From positions 7,562,001 to 7,626,000 of the forward strand of contig NC_088319.1 in the NCBI RefSeq assembly GCF_910592395.1: 64,000 nucleotides of DNA, read 5' to 3'. The stretch's first letter is position 1, and each line of letters starts with the position of its first letter. This stretch comes from Lineus longissimus. Taxonomy: Eukaryota > Nemertea > Pilidiophora > Heteronemertea > Lineidae. The notes below the pieces were generated by a model. That model searched no databases. It saw nothing but the letters and a program-made list of their open reading frames with translations, and was not told the origin of the DNA. Made by a program: the position numbers and the translations under genes. Shown one piece after another: positions 1 to 13,492 of this stretch.

Positions 1-1918
1 CTCCTCATGTCCCCGGTTTGAATGTTTCGAGCATGTTATCACACAGTCATTCAATAGTCCTCAATCCTGGGACTTGATGAAGTGTCATCATTAAATTGCG
101 TCACCATTGTCTGTTTAATGCACCTTGAGCATGAAAAAAGGTCACTGCTTTAAAGTTCAGATATGCTCTACTCAGCTAGGCCTAAATGTACCTCAAAGTT
201 GTCCTTCGTCCCAGGTTTTGATGTATTCGAGCATGTCACCACATGCATATTCATTCCATGATGGATGATTTACCCGTATAGACTGTGTACGTGTTGTGAA
301 TAGCCAGGAATTTTAGTTCCATGAAAGCCACCCCTGTTCATCAAGAAATACAATCCTGGCTTCTCCCCGGGATCGAAACCGGGCCCTATTGCGTGGTAGC
401 CAGCAGTGTTAAAAGCATGTTATCACACAGTCATTCATTAGTCCTCAATCCTGGGACTTGATGAAGTGTCATCATTAAATTGCGTCACCATTGTCTGTTT
501 AATGCACCTTAAGCATGAAGAAAGGCCTGCTCTACTCAGCTAGGCCTAAATGTACCTCAAAGTTGTCCTTCGTCCCAGGTTTTGATGTATTCGAGCATGT
601 CACCACATGCATATTCATTCCATGATGGATGATTTACCCGTATAGACTGTGTACGTGTTGTGAATAGCCAGGAATTTTAGTTCCTTGAAAGCCACCCCTG
701 TTCATCAAGAAATACAATCCTGGCTTCTCCCCGGGATCGAACCGGGCCCTATTGCGTGGCAGCCAGCAGTGTTAACCACTAGGCTATGAGGCACCTCATG
801 TCCCCGGTTTGAATGTATCGAGCATGTTATCACACAGTCATTCATTAGTCCTCAATCCTGGGACTTGATGAAGTGTCATCATTAAATTGCGTCACCATTG
901 TCTGTTTAATGCACCTTAAGCATGAAGAAAGGCCTGCTCTACTTAGCTAGGCCTAAATGTACCTCAAAGTTGTTCTTCGTCCCAGGTTTTGATGTATTCG
1001 AGCATGTCACCACATGCATATTCATTCCATGATGGATGATTTACCCGTATAGACTGTGTACGTGTTGTGAATAGCCAGGAATTTTAGTTCCTTGAAAGCC
1101 ACCCCTGTTCATCAAGAAATACAATCCTGGGTTCTCCCGGGGATCGAAACCGGGCCCTATTGCGTGGTAGCCAGCAGTGTTAACCACTAGGCTATGAGGC
1201 TCCTCATGTCCCCGGTTTGAATGTATCGAGCATGTTATCACACAGTCATTCATTAGTCCTCAATCCTGGGACTTGATGAAGTGTCATCATTAAATTGCGT
1301 CACCATTGTCTCTTTAATGCACCTTAAGCATGAAAAAAGGTCACTGCTTTAAGTTCAGATATGATCTACTCAGCTAGGCCTGAATGTACCTCAAAGTTGT
1401 CCTTCGTCCCAGGTTTTGATGTATTCGAGCATGTCACCACATGCATATTCATTCCATGATGGATGATTTACCCGTATAGACTGTGTACGTGTTGTGAATA
1501 GCCAGGAATTTTAGTTCCTTGAAAGCCATGCCGGTTCATCAAGAAATACAATCCTGGGTTCTCCCCGGGATCGAAACCGGGCCCTATTGCGTGGTAGCCA
1601 GCAGTGTTAAAAGCATGTTATCACACAGTCATTCATTAGTCCTCAATCCTGGGACTTGATGAAGTGTCATCATTAAATTGCGTCACCATTGTCTGTTTAA
1701 TGCACCTTAAGCATGAAGAAAGGCCTGCTCTACTCAGCTAGGCCTAAATGTACCTCAAAGTTGTCCTTCGTCCCAGGTTTTGATGTATTCGAGCATGTCA
1801 CCACATGCATATTCATTCCATGATGGATGATTTACCCGTATAGACTGTGTACGTGTTGTGAATAGCCAGGAATTTTAGTTCCTTGAAAGCCATGCCGGTT
1901 CATCAAGAAATACAATCC

Positions 1919-1991
1919 TGGGTTCTCCCCGGGATCGAACCCGGGCCCAATTGCGTGGTAGCCAGCAGTGTTAACCACTAGGCTATGAGGC
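1919..1991 (-). mobile_element. tRNA-derived SINE head, reference copy with intact A and B boxes
   Basis: On the minus strand the segment reads as a degenerate tRNA. The A box TAGCCTAGTGG (plus 1975-1985) matches TRGCNNAGYGG fully. The B box GGTTCGATCCC (plus 1931-1941) matches GGTTCGANNCC fully and sits in a perfect 5-bp T stem, CCGGG/CCGGG, with a 7-nt loop. Box spacing is tRNA-like (about 33 nt). The acceptor stem pairs poorly and the anticodon stem is broken, so this is not a working tRNA gene. The tail continues through the ATTGTATTTCTTG region toward lower coordinates. Equivalent copies sit in every monomer. Those with the same perfect B-box arm are at plus 3557, 5227, 6898, 8098, 10134, 11397 and 12597. 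Many others read GATCGAAACCGGG, which inserts one T into the B box. Confidence 0.8.
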
Positions 1992-2123
1992 TCCTCATGT
2001 CCCCGGTTTGAATGTTTCGAGCATGTTATCACACAGTCATTCAATAGTCCTCAATCCTGGGACTTGATGAAGTGTCATCATTAAATTGCGTCACCATTGT
2101 CTGTTTAATGCACCTTGAGCATG

Positions 2124-2418
2124 AAAAAAGGTCACTGCTTTAAAGTTCAGATATGCTCTACTCAGCTAGGCCTAAATGTACCTCAAAGTTGTCCTTCGTC
2201 CCAGGTTTTGATGTATTCGAGCATGTCACCACATGCATATTCATTCCATGATGGATGATTTACCCGTATAGACTGTGTACGTGTTGTGAATAGCCAGGAA
2301 TTTTAGTTCCATGAAAGCCACCCCTGTTCATCAAGAAATACAATCCTGGCTTCTCCCCGGGATCGAACCGGGCCCTATTGCGTGGCAGCCAGCAGTGTTA
2401 ACCACTAGGCTATGAGGC
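2124..2418 (-). ncRNA. Potential 295-nt Pol III unit with shortened T stem
   Basis: A box at plus 2402-2412 and T6 at 2124-2129. The B box GGTTCGATCCC is intact, but the T stem has lost one base (GATCGAACCGGG in place of GATCGAACCCGGG) and the neighbouring head reads GGCAGCC in place of GGTAGCC. These two changes travel together here, at 4158-4452 and at 13198-13492. Confidence 0.35.
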
Positions 2419-4157
2419 ACCTCATGTCCCCGGTTTGAATGTATCGAGCATGTTATCACACAGTCATTCATTAGTCCTCAATCCTGGGACTTGATGAAGT
2501 GTCATCATTAAATTGCGTCACCATTGTCTGTTTAATGCACCTTAAGCATGAAGAAAGGCCTGCTCTACTTAGCTAGGCCTAAATGTACCTCAAAGTTGTT
2601 CTTCGTCCCAGGTTTTGATGTATTCGAGCATGTCACCACATGCATATTCATTCCATGATGGATGATTTACCCGTATAGACTGTGTACGTGTTGTGAATAG
2701 CCAGGAATTTTAGTTCCTTGAAAGCCACCCCTGTTCATCAAGAAATACAATCCTGGGTTCTCCCGGGGATCGAAACCGGGCCCTATTGCGTGGTAGCCAG
2801 CAGTGTTAACCACTAGGCTATGAGGCTCCTCATGTCCCCGGTTTGAATGTATCGAGCATGTTATCACACAGTCATTCATTAGTCCTCAATCCTGGGACTT
2901 GATGAAGTGTCATCATTAAATTGCGTCACCATTGTCTCTTTAATGCACCTTAAGCATGAAAAAAGGTCACTGCTTTAAGTTCAGATATGATCTACTCAGC
3001 TAGGCCTGAATGTACCTCAAAGTTGTCCTTCGTCCCAGGTTTTGATGTATTCGAGCATGTCACCACATGCATATTCATTCCATGATGGATGATTTACCCG
3101 TATAGACTGTGTACGTGTTGTGAATAGCCAGGAATTTTAGTTCCTTGAAAGCCATGCCGGTTCATCAAGAAATACAATCCTGGGTTCTCCCCGGGATCGA
3201 AACCGGGCCCTATTGCGTGGTAGCCAGCAGTGTTAAAAGCATGTTATCACACAGTCATTCATTAGTCCTTAATCCTGGGACTTGATGAAGTGTCATCATT
3301 AAATTGCGTCACCATTGTCTGTTTAATGCACCTTAAGCATGAAGAAAGGCCTGCTCTACTCAGCTAGGCCTAAATGTACCTCAAAGTTGTCCTTCGTCCC
3401 AGGTTTTGATGTATTCGAGCATGTCACCACATGCATATTCATTCCATGATGGATGATTTACCCGTATAGACTGTGTACGTGTTGTGAATAGCCAGGAATT
3501 TTAGTTCCTTGAAAGCCATGCCGGTTCATCAAGAAATACAATCCTGGGTTCTCCCCGGGATCGAACCCGGGCCCAATTGCGTGGTAGCCAGCAGTGTTAA
3601 CCACTAGGCTATGAGGCTCCTCATATCCCCGGTTTGAATGTATCAAGCATGTTATCACACAGTCATTCATTAGTCCTCAATCCTGGGACTTGATGAAGTG
3701 TCATCATTAAATTGCGTCACCATTGTCTGCTTAATGCACCTTAAGCATGAAGAAAGGCCTGCTCTACTTAGCTAGGCCTAAATGTACCTCAAAGTTGTCC
3801 TTCGTCCCAGGTTTTGATGTATTCGAGCATGTCACCACATGCATATTCATTCCATGATGGATGATTTACCCGTATAGACTGTGTACGTGTTGTGAATAGC
3901 CAGGAATTTTAGTTCCTTGAAAGCCACCCCTGTTCATCAAGAAATACAATCCTGGGTTCTCCCGGGGATCGAAACCGGGCCCTATTGCGTGGTAGCCAGC
4001 AGTGTTAACCACTAGGCTATGAGGCTCCTCATGTCCCCGGTTTGAATGTTTCGAGCATGTTATCACACAGTCATTCAATAGTCCTCAATCCTGGGACTTG
4101 ATGAAGTGTCATCATTAAATTGCGTCACCATTGTCTGTTTAATGCACCTTGAGCATG

Positions 4158-4452
4158 AAAAAAGGTCACTGCTTTAAAGTTCAGATATGCTCTACTCAGC
4201 TAGGCCTAAATGTACCTCAAAGTTGTCCTTCGTCCCAGGTTTTGATGTATTCGAGCATGTCACCACATGCATATTCATTCCATGATGGATGATTTACCCG
4301 TATAGACTGTGTACGTGTTGTGAATAGCCAGGAATTTTAGTTCCATGAAAGCCACCCCTGTTCATCAAGAAATACAATCCTGGCTTCTCCCCGGGATCGA
4401 ACCGGGCCCTATTGCGTGGCAGCCAGCAGTGTTAACCACTAGGCTATGAGGC
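4158..4452 (-). ncRNA. Potential 295-nt Pol III unit with shortened T stem
   Basis: Same variant as 2124-2418: intact A and B boxes, one-base-shorter T stem, GGCAGCC marker, T6 terminator as plus AAAAAA at 4158-4163. Confidence 0.35.
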
Positions 4453-4992
4453 ACCTCATGTCCCCGGTTTGAATGTATCGAGCATGTTATCACACAGTCA
4501 TTCATTAGTCCTCAATCCTGGGACTTGATGAAGTGTCATCATTAAATTGCGTCACCATTGTCTGTTTAATGCACCTTAAGCATGAAGAAAGGCCTGCTCT
4601 ACTTAGCTAGGCCTAAATGTACCTCAAAGTTGTTCTTCGTCCCAGGTTTTGATGTATTCGAGCATGTCACCACATGCATATTCATTCCATGATGGATGAT
4701 TTACCCGTATAGACTGTGTACGTGTTGTGAATAGCCAGGAATTTTAGTTCCTTGAAAGCCACCCCTGTTCATCAAGAAATACAATCCTGGGTTCTCCCGG
4801 GGATCGAAACCGGGCCCTATTGCGTGGTAGCCAGCAGTGTTAACCACTAGGCTATGAGGCTCCTCATGTCCCCGGTTTGAATGTATCGAGCATGTTATCA
4901 CACAGTCATTCATTAGTCCTCAATCCTGGGACTTGATGAAGTGTCATCATTAAATTGCGTCACCATTGTCTCTTTAATGCACCTTAAGCATG

Positions 4993-5287
4993 AAAAAAGG
5001 TCACTGCTTTAAGTTCAGATATGATCTACTCAGCTAGGCCTGAATGTACCTCAAAGTTGTCCTTCGTCCCAGGTTTTGATGTATTCGAGCATGTCACCAC
5101 ATGCATATTCATTCCATGATGGATGATTTACCCGTATAGACTGTGTACGTGTTGTGAATAGCCAGGAATTTTAGTTCCTTGAAAGCCATGCCGGTTCATC
5201 AAGAAATACAATCCTGGGTTCTCCCCGGGATCGAACCCGGGCCCAATTGCGTGGTAGCCAGCAGTGTTAACCACTAGGCTATGAGGC
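4993..5287 (-). ncRNA. Potential 295-nt Pol III transcription unit (perfect A box, B box, T6 stop)
   Basis: Read on the minus strand, the unit starts at the tRNA-like head and has a perfect A box (plus 5271-5281) and a perfect B box (5227-5237). It continues through the SINE tail and both satellite sub-units and ends at T6 (plus AAAAAA, 4993-4998). I saw no earlier T4 run. Identical layout and length recur at 6664-6958 and 11163-11457. Transcription itself is inferred, not shown. Confidence 0.4.
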
Positions 5288-6663
5288 TCCTCATATCCCC
5301 GGTTTGAATGTATCAAGCATGTTATCACACAGTCATTCATTAGTCCTCAATCCTGGGACTTGATGAAGTGTCATCATTAAATTGCGTCACCATTGTCTGT
5401 TTAATGCACCTTAAGCATGAAGAAAGGCCTGCTCTACTTAGCTAGGCCTAAATGTACCTCAAAGTTGTCCTTCGTCCCAGGTTTTGATGTATTCGAGCAT
5501 GTCACCACATGCATATTCATTCCATGATGGATGATTTACCCGTATAGACTGTGTACGTGTTGTGAATAGCCAGGAATTTTAGTTCCTTGAAAGCCACCCC
5601 TGTTCATCAAGAAATACAATCCTGGGTTCTCCCGGGGATCGAAACCGGGCCCTATTGCGTGGTAGCCAGCAGTGTTAACCACTAGGCTATGAGGCTCCTC
5701 ATGTCCCCGGTTTGAATGTTTCGAGCATGTTATCACACAGTCATTCAATAGTCCTCAATCCTGGGACTTGATGAAGTGTCATCATTAAATTGCGTCACCA
5801 TTGTCTGTTTAATGCACCTTGAGCATGAAAAAAGGTCACTGCTTTAAAGTTCAGATATGCTCTACTCAGCTAGGCCTAAATGTACCTCAAAGTTGTCCTT
5901 CGTCCCAGGTTTTGATGTATTCGAGCATGTCACCACATGCATATTCATTCCATGATGGATGATTTACCCGTATAGAGTGTGTACGTGTTGTGAATAGCCA
6001 GGAATTTTAGTTCCTTGAAAGCCACCCCTGTTCATCAAGAAATACAATCCTGGGTTCTCCCGGGGATCGAAACCGGGCCCTATTGCGTGGTAGCCAGCAG
6101 TGTTAACCACTAGGCTATGAGGCTCCTCATGTCCCCGGTTTGAATGTATCGAGCATGTTATCACACAGTCATTCATTAGTCCTCAATCCTGGGACTTGAT
6201 GAAGTGTCATCATTAAATTGCGTCACCATTGTCTGTTTAATGCACCTTAAGCATGAAGAAAGGCCTGCTCTACTTAGCTAGGCCTAAATGTACCTCAAAG
6301 TTGTTCTTCGTCCCAGGTTTTGATGTATTCGAGCATGTCACCACATGCATATTCATTCCATGATGGATGATTTACCCGTATAGACTGTGTACGTGTTGTG
6401 AATAGCCAGGAATTTTAGTTCCTTGAAAGCCACCCCTGTTCATCAAGAAATACAATCCTGGGTTCTCCCGGGGATCGAAACCGGGCCCTATTGCGTGGTA
6501 GCCAGCAGTGTTAACCACTAGGCTATGAGGCTCCTCATGTCCCCGGTTTGAATGTATCGAGCATGTTATCACACAGTCATTCATTAGTCCTCAATCCTGG
6601 GACTTGATGAAGTGTCATCATTAAATTGCGTCACCATTGTCTCTTTAATGCACCTTAAGCATG

Positions 6664-6958
6664 AAAAAAGGTCACTGCTTTAAGTTCAGATATGATCTAC
6701 TCAGCTAGGCCTGAATGTACCTCAAAGTTGTCCTTCGTCCCAGGTTTTGATGTATTCGAGCATGTCACCACATGCATATTCATTCCATGATGGATGATTT
6801 ACCCGTATAGACTGTGTACGTGTTGTGAATAGCCAGGAATTTTAGTTCCTTGAAAGCCATGCCGGTTCATCAAGAAATACAATCCTGGGTTCTCCCCGGG
6901 ATCGAACCCGGGCCCAATTGCGTGGTAGCCAGCAGTGTTAACCACTAGGCTATGAGGC
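6664..6958 (-). ncRNA. Potential 295-nt Pol III transcription unit
   Basis: Same structure as the unit at 4993-5287: A box at plus 6942-6952, B box at 6898-6908 in a perfect T arm, and T6 terminator as plus AAAAAA at 6664-6669. It lies 1,671 bp from that copy, one local higher-order period. Confidence 0.4.
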
Positions 6959-7206
6959 TCCTCATATCCCCGGTTTGAATGTATCAAGCATGTTATCACA
7001 CAGTCATTCATTAGTCCTCAATCCTGGGACTTGATGAAGTGTCATCATTAAATTGCGTCACCATTGTCTGTTTAATGCACCTTAAGCATGAAGAAAGGCC
7101 TGCTCTACTTAGCTAGGCCTAAATGTACCTCAAAGTTGTCCTTCGTCCCAGGTTTTGATGTATTCGAGCATGTCACCACATGCATATTCATTCCATGATG
7201 GATGAT

Positions 7207-10200
7207 TTACCCGTATAGACTGTGTACGTGTTGTGAATAGCCAGGAATTTTAGTTCCTTGAAAGCCACCCCTGTTCATCAAGAAATACAATCCTGGGTTC
7301 TCCCGGGGATCGAAACCGGGCCCTATTGCGTGGTAGCCAGCAGTGTTAACCACTAGGCTATGAGGCTCCTCATGTCCCCGGTTTGAATGTTTCGAGCATG
7401 TTATCACACAGTCATTCAATAGTCCTCAATCCTGGGACTTGATGAAGTGTCATCATTAAATTGCGTCACCATTGTCTGTTTAATGCACCTTGAGCATGAA
7501 AAAAGGTCACTGCTTTAAAGTTCAGATATGCTCTACTCAGCTAGGCCTAAATGTACCTCAAAGTTGTCCTTCGTCCCAGGTTTTGATGTATTCGAGCATG
7601 TCACCACATGCATATTCATTCCATGATGGATGATTTACCCGTATAGACTGTGTACGTGTTGTGAATAGCCAGGAATTTTAGTTCCATGAAAGCCACCCCT
7701 GTTCATCAAGAAATACAATCCTGGCTTCTCCCCGGGATCGAAACCGGGCCCTATTGCGTGGTAGCCAGCAGTGTTAAAAGCATGTTATCACACAGTCATT
7801 CATTAGTCCTCAATCCTGGGACTTGATGAAGTGTCATCATTAAATTGCGTCACCATTGTCTGTTTAATGCACCTTAAGCATGAAGAAAGGCCTGCTCTAC
7901 TCAGCTAGGCCTAAATGTACCTCAAAGTTGTCCTTCGTCCCAGGTTTTGATGTATTCGAGCATGTCACCACATGCATATTCATTCCATGATGGATGATTT
8001 ACCCGTATAGACTGTGTACGTGTTGTGAATAGCCAGGAATTTTAGTTCCTTGAAAGCCATGCCGGTTCATCAAGAAATACAATCCTGGGTTCTCCCCGGG
8101 ATCGAACCCGGGCCCAATTGCGTGGTAGCCAGCAGTGTTAACCACTAGGCTATGAGGCTCCTCATATCCCCGGTTTGAATGTATCAAGCATGTTATCACA
8201 CAGTCATTCATTAGTCCTCAATCCTGGGACTTGATGAAGTGTCATCATTAAATTGCGTCACCATTGTCTGTTTAATGCACCTTAAGCATGAAGAAAGGCC
8301 TGCTCTACTTAGCTAGGCCTAAATGTACCTCAAAGTTGTCCTTCGTCCCAGGTTTTGATGTATTCGAGCATGTCACCACATGCATATTCATTCCATGATG
8401 GATGATTTACCCGTATAGACTGTGTACGTGTTGTGAATAGCCAGGAATTTTAGTTCCTTGAAAGCCACCCCTGTTCATCAAGAAATACAATCCTGGGTTC
8501 TCCCGGGGATCGAAACCGGGCCCTATTGCGTGGTAGCCAGCAGTGTTAACCACTAGGCTATGAGGCTCCTCATGTCCCCGGTTTGAATGTTTCGAGCATG
8601 TTATCACACAGTCATTCAATAGTCCTCAATCCTGGGACTTGATGAAGTGTCATCATTAAATTGCGTCACCATTGTCTGTTTAATGCACCTTGAGCATGAA
8701 AAAAGGTCACTGCTTTAAAGTTCAGATATGCTCTACTCAGCTAGGCCTAAATGTACCTCAAAGTTGTCCTTCGTCCCAGGTTTTGATGTATTCGAGCATG
8801 TCACCACATGCATATTCATTCCATGATGGATGATTTACCCGTATAGAGTGTGTACGTGTTGTGAATAGCCAGGAATTTTAGTTCCTTGAAAGCCACCCCT
8901 GTTCATCAAGAAATACAATCCTGGGTTCTCCCGGGGATCGAAACCGGGCCCTATTGCGTGGTAGCCAGCAGTGTTAACCACTAGGCTATGAGGCTCCTCA
9001 TGTCCCCGGTTTGAATGTATCGAGCATGTTATCACACAGTCATTCATTAGTCCTCAATCCTGGGACTTGATGAAGTGTCATCATTAAATTGCGTCACCAT
9101 TGTCTGTTTAATGCACCTTAAGCATGAAGAAAGGCCTGCTCTACTTAGCTAGGCCTAAATGTACCTCAAAGTTGTCCTTCGTCCCAGGTTTTGATGTATT
9201 CGAGCATGTCACCACATGCATATTCATTCCATGATGGATGATTTACCCGTATAGACTGTGTACGTGTTGTGAATAGCCAGGAATTTTAGTTCCTTGAAAG
9301 CCACCCCTGTTCATCAAGAAATACAATCCTGGGTTCTCCCGGGGATCGAAACCGGGCCCTATTGCGTGGTAGCCAGCAGTGTTAACCACTAGGCTATGAG
9401 GCTCCTCATGTCCCCGGTTTGAATGTTTCGAGCATGTTATCACACAGTCATTCAATAGTCCTCAATCCTGGGACTTGATGAAGTGTCATCATTAAATTGC
9501 GTCACCATTGTCTGTTTAATGCACCTTGAGCATGAAAAAAGGTCACTGCTTTAAAGTTCAGATATGCTCTACTCAGCTAGGCCTAAATGTACCTCAAAGT
9601 TGTCCTTCGTCCCAGGTTTTGATGTATTCGAGCATGTCACCACATGCATATTCATTCCATGATGGATGATTTACCCGTATAGACTGTGTACGTGTTGTGA
9701 ATAGCCAGGAATTTTAGTTCCATGAAAGCCACCCCTGTTCATCAAGAAATACAATCCTGGCTTCTCCCCGGGATCGAAACCGGGCCCTATTGCGTGGTAG
9801 CCAGCAGTGTTAAAAGCATGTTATCACACAGTCATTCATTAGTCCTCAATCCTGGGACTTGATGAAGTGTCATCATTAAATTGCGTCACCATTGTCTGTT
9901 TAATGCACCTTAAGCATGAAGAAAGGCCTGCTCTACTCAGCTAGGCCTAAATGTACCTCAAAGTTGTCCTTCGTCCCAGGTTTTGATGTATTCGAGCATG
10001 TCACCACATGCATATTCATTCCATGATGGATGATTTACCCGTATAGACTGTGTACGTGTTGTGAATAGCCAGGAATTTTAGTTCCTTGAAAGCCATGCCG
10101 GTTCATCAAGAAATACAATCCTGGGTTCTCCCCGGGATCGAACCCGGGCCCAATTGCGTGGTAGCCAGCAGTGTTAACCACTAGGCTATGAGGCTCCTCA

Positions 10201-11278
10201 TATCCCCGGTTTGAATGTATCAAGCATGTTATCACACAGTCATTCATTAGTCCTCAATCCTGGGACTTGATGAAGTGTCATCATTAAATTGCGTCACCAT
10301 TGTCTGTTTAATGCACCTTAAGCATGAAGAAAGGCCTGCTCTACTTAGCTAGGCCTAAATGTACCTCAAAGTTGTCCTTCGTCCCAGGTTTTGATGTATT
10401 CGAGCATGTCACCACATGCATATTCATTCCATGATGGATGATTTACCCGTATAGACTGTGTACGTGTTGTGAATAGCCAGGAATTTTAGTTCCTTGAAAG
10501 CCACCCCTGTTCATCAAGAAATACAATCCTGGGTTCTCCCGGGGATCGAAACCGGGCCCTATTGCGTGGTAGCCAGCAGTGTTAACCACTAGGCTATGAG
10601 GCTCCTCATGTCCCCGGTTTGAATGTTTCGAGCATGTTATCACACAGTCATTCAATAGTCCTCAATCCTGGGACTTGATGAAGTGTCATCATTAAATTGC
10701 GTCACCATTGTCTGTTTAATGCACCTTGAGCATGAAAAAAGGTCACTGCTTTAAAGTTCAGATATGCTCTACTCAGCTAGGCCTAAATGTACCTCAAAGT
10801 TGTCCTTCGTCCCAGGTTTTGATGTATTCGAGCATGTCACCACATGCATATTCATTCCATGATGGATGATTTACCCGTATAGAGTGTGTACGTGTTGTGA
10901 ATAGCCAGGAATTTTAGTTCCTTGAAAGCCACCCCTGTTCATCAAGAAATACAATCCTGGGTTCTCCCGGGGATCGAAACCGGGCCCTATTGCGTGGTAG
11001 CCAGCAGTGTTAACCACTAGGCTATGAGGCTCCTCATGTCCCCGGTTTGAATGTATCAAGCATGTTATCACACAGTCATTCATTAGTCCTCAATCCTGGG
11101 ACTTGATGAAGTGTCATCATTAAATTGCGTCACCATTGTCTCTTTAATGCACCTTAAGCATGAAAAAAGGTCACTGCTTTAAGTTCAGATATGATCTACT
11201 CAGCTAGGCCTGAATGTACCTCAAAGTTGTCCTTCGTCCCAGGTTTTGATGTATTCGAGCATGTCACCACATGCATAT
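7207..11278. repeat. Higher-order repeat in family 1: 2,036-bp five-monomer unit, two copies
   Basis: From 7207 the same order of five monomer variants (408+365+427+408+428 bp classes) occurs twice, offset by 2,036 bp: equivalent points fall at 7207/9243, 7999/10035, 8407/10443 and 8835/10871. The pattern breaks near 11,298, where a different variant follows. Further left a four-monomer period of 1,671 bp (5128 to 6799) and a 1,626-bp period (1041 to 2667) are seen. The array is therefore a patchwork of short higher-order blocks, as expected from unequal exchange. Confidence 0.7.
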
Positions 11279-11457
11279 TCATTCCATGATGGATGATTTA
11301 CCCGTATAGACTGTGTACGTGTTGTGAATAGCCAGGAATTTTAGTTCCTTGAAAGCCATGCCGGTTCATCAAGAAATACAATCCTGGGTTCTCCCCGGGA
11401 TCGAACCCGGGCCCAATTGCGTGGTAGCCAGCAGTGTTAACCACTAGGCTATGAGGC
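11163..11457 (-). ncRNA. Potential 295-nt Pol III transcription unit
   Basis: A box at plus 11441-11451, B box at 11397-11407 with perfect T stem, T6 at 11163-11168. A nearby substitution (AAGCTTG in place of AAGCATG, about 11,487) marks this monomer as a distinct copy. Confidence 0.4.
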
Positions 11458-13197
11458 TCCTCATATCCCCGGTTTGAATGTATCAAGCTTGTTATCACAC
11501 AGTCATTCATTAGTCCTCAATCCTGGGACTTGATGAAGTGTCATCATTAAATTGCGTCACCATTGTCTGTTTAATGCACCTTAAGCATGAAGAAAGGCCT
11601 GCTCTACTTAGCTAGGCCTAAATGTACCTCAAAGTTGTCCTTCGTCCCAGGTTTTGATGTATTCGAGCATGTCACCACATGCATATTCATTCCATGATGG
11701 ATGATTTACCCGTATAGACTGTGTACGTGTTGTGAATAGCCAGGAATTTTAGTTCCTTGAAAGCCACCCCTGTTCATCAAGAAATACAATCCTGGGTTCT
11801 CCCGGGGATCGAAACCGGGCCCTATTGCGTGGTAGCCAGCAGTGTTAACCACTAGGCTATGAGGCTCCTCATGTCCCCGGTTTGAATGTTTCGAGCATGT
11901 TATCACACAGTCATTCAATAGTCCTCAATCCTGGGACTTGATGAAGTGTCATCATTAAATTGCGTCACCATTGTCTGTTTAATGCACCTTGAGCATGAAA
12001 AAAGGTCACTGCCTTAAAGTTCAGATATGCTCTACTCAGCTAGGCCTAAATGTACCTCAAAGTTGTCCTTCGTCCCAGGTTTTGATGTATTCGAGCATGT
12101 CACCACATGCATATTCATTCCATGATGGATGATTTACCCGTATAGACTGTGTACGTGTTGTGAATAGCCAGGAATTTTAGTTCCTTGAAAGCCATGCCGG
12201 TTCATCAAGAAATACAATCCTGGGTTCTCCCGGGGATCGAAACCGGGCCCTATTGCGTGGTAGCCAGCAGTGTTAAAAGCATGTTATCACACAGTCATTC
12301 ATTAGTCCTCAATCCTGGGACTTGATGAAGTGTCATCATTAAATTGCGTCACCATTGTCTGTTTAATGCACCTTAAGCATGAAGAAAGGCCTGCTCTACT
12401 CAGCTAGGCCTAAATGTACCTCAAAGTTGTCCTTCGTCCCAGGTTTTGATGTATTCGAGCATGTCACCACATGCATATTCATTCCATGATGGATGATTTA
12501 CCCGTATAGACTGTGTACGTGTTGTGAATAGCCAGGAATTTTAGTTCCTTGAAAGCCATGCCGGTTCATCAAGAAATACAATCCTGGGTTCTCCCCGGGA
12601 TCGAACCCGGGCCCAATTGCGTGGTAGCCAGCAGTGTTAACCACTAGGCTATGAGGCTCCTCATATCCCCGGTTTGAATGTATCAAGCATGTTATCACAC
12701 AGTCATTCATTAGTCCTCAATCCTGGGACTTGATGAAGTGTCATCATTAAATTGCGTCACCATTGTCTGTTTAATGCACCTTAAGCATGAAGAAAGGCCT
12801 GCTCTACTTAGCTAGGCCTAAATGTACCTCAAAGTTGTCCTTCGTCCCAGGTTTTGATGTATTCGAGCATGTCACCACATGCATATTCATTCCATGATGG
12901 ATGATTTACCCGTATAGACTGTGTACGTGTTGTGAATAGCCAGGAATTTTAGTTCCTTGAAAGCCACCCCTGTTCATCAAGAAATACAATCCTGGGTTCT
13001 CCCGGGGATCGAAACCGGGCCCTATTGCGTGGTAGCCAGCAGTGTTAACCACTAGGCTATGAGGCTCCTCATGTCCCCGGTTTGAATGTTTCGAGCATGT
13101 TATCACACAGTCATTCAATAGTCCTCAATCCTGGGACTTGATGAAGTGTCATCATTAAATTGCGTCACCATTGTCTGTTTAATGCACCTTGAGCATG

Positions 13198-13492
13198 AAA
13201 AAAGGTCACTGCTTTAAAGTTCAGATATGCTCTACTCAGCTAGGCCTAAATGTACCTCAAAGTTGTCCTTCGTCCCAGGTTTTGATGTATTCGAGCATGT
13301 CACCACATGCATATTCATTCCATGATGGATGATTTACCCGTATAGACTGTGTACGTGTTGTGAATAGCCAGGAATTTTAGTTCCATGAAAGCCACCCCTG
13401 TTCATCAAGAAATACAATCCTGGCTTCTCCCCGGGATCGAACCGGGCCCTATTGCGTGGCAGCCAGCAGTGTTAACCACTAGGCTATGAGGC
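13198..13492 (-). ncRNA. Potential 295-nt Pol III unit with shortened T stem
   Basis: Same variant as 2124-2418, with T6 at plus 13198-13203. It differs at the unit edge, where GGCTCCTC follows the head instead of GGCACCTC, so it appears to be a recombinant between variants. Confidence 0.35.

Noticed and set aside
1919-1991. Functional tRNA gene
   Set aside because: A and B boxes and the T arm are good, but the acceptor stem pairs at only a few positions and the anticodon stem is broken. SINE head is the better call.
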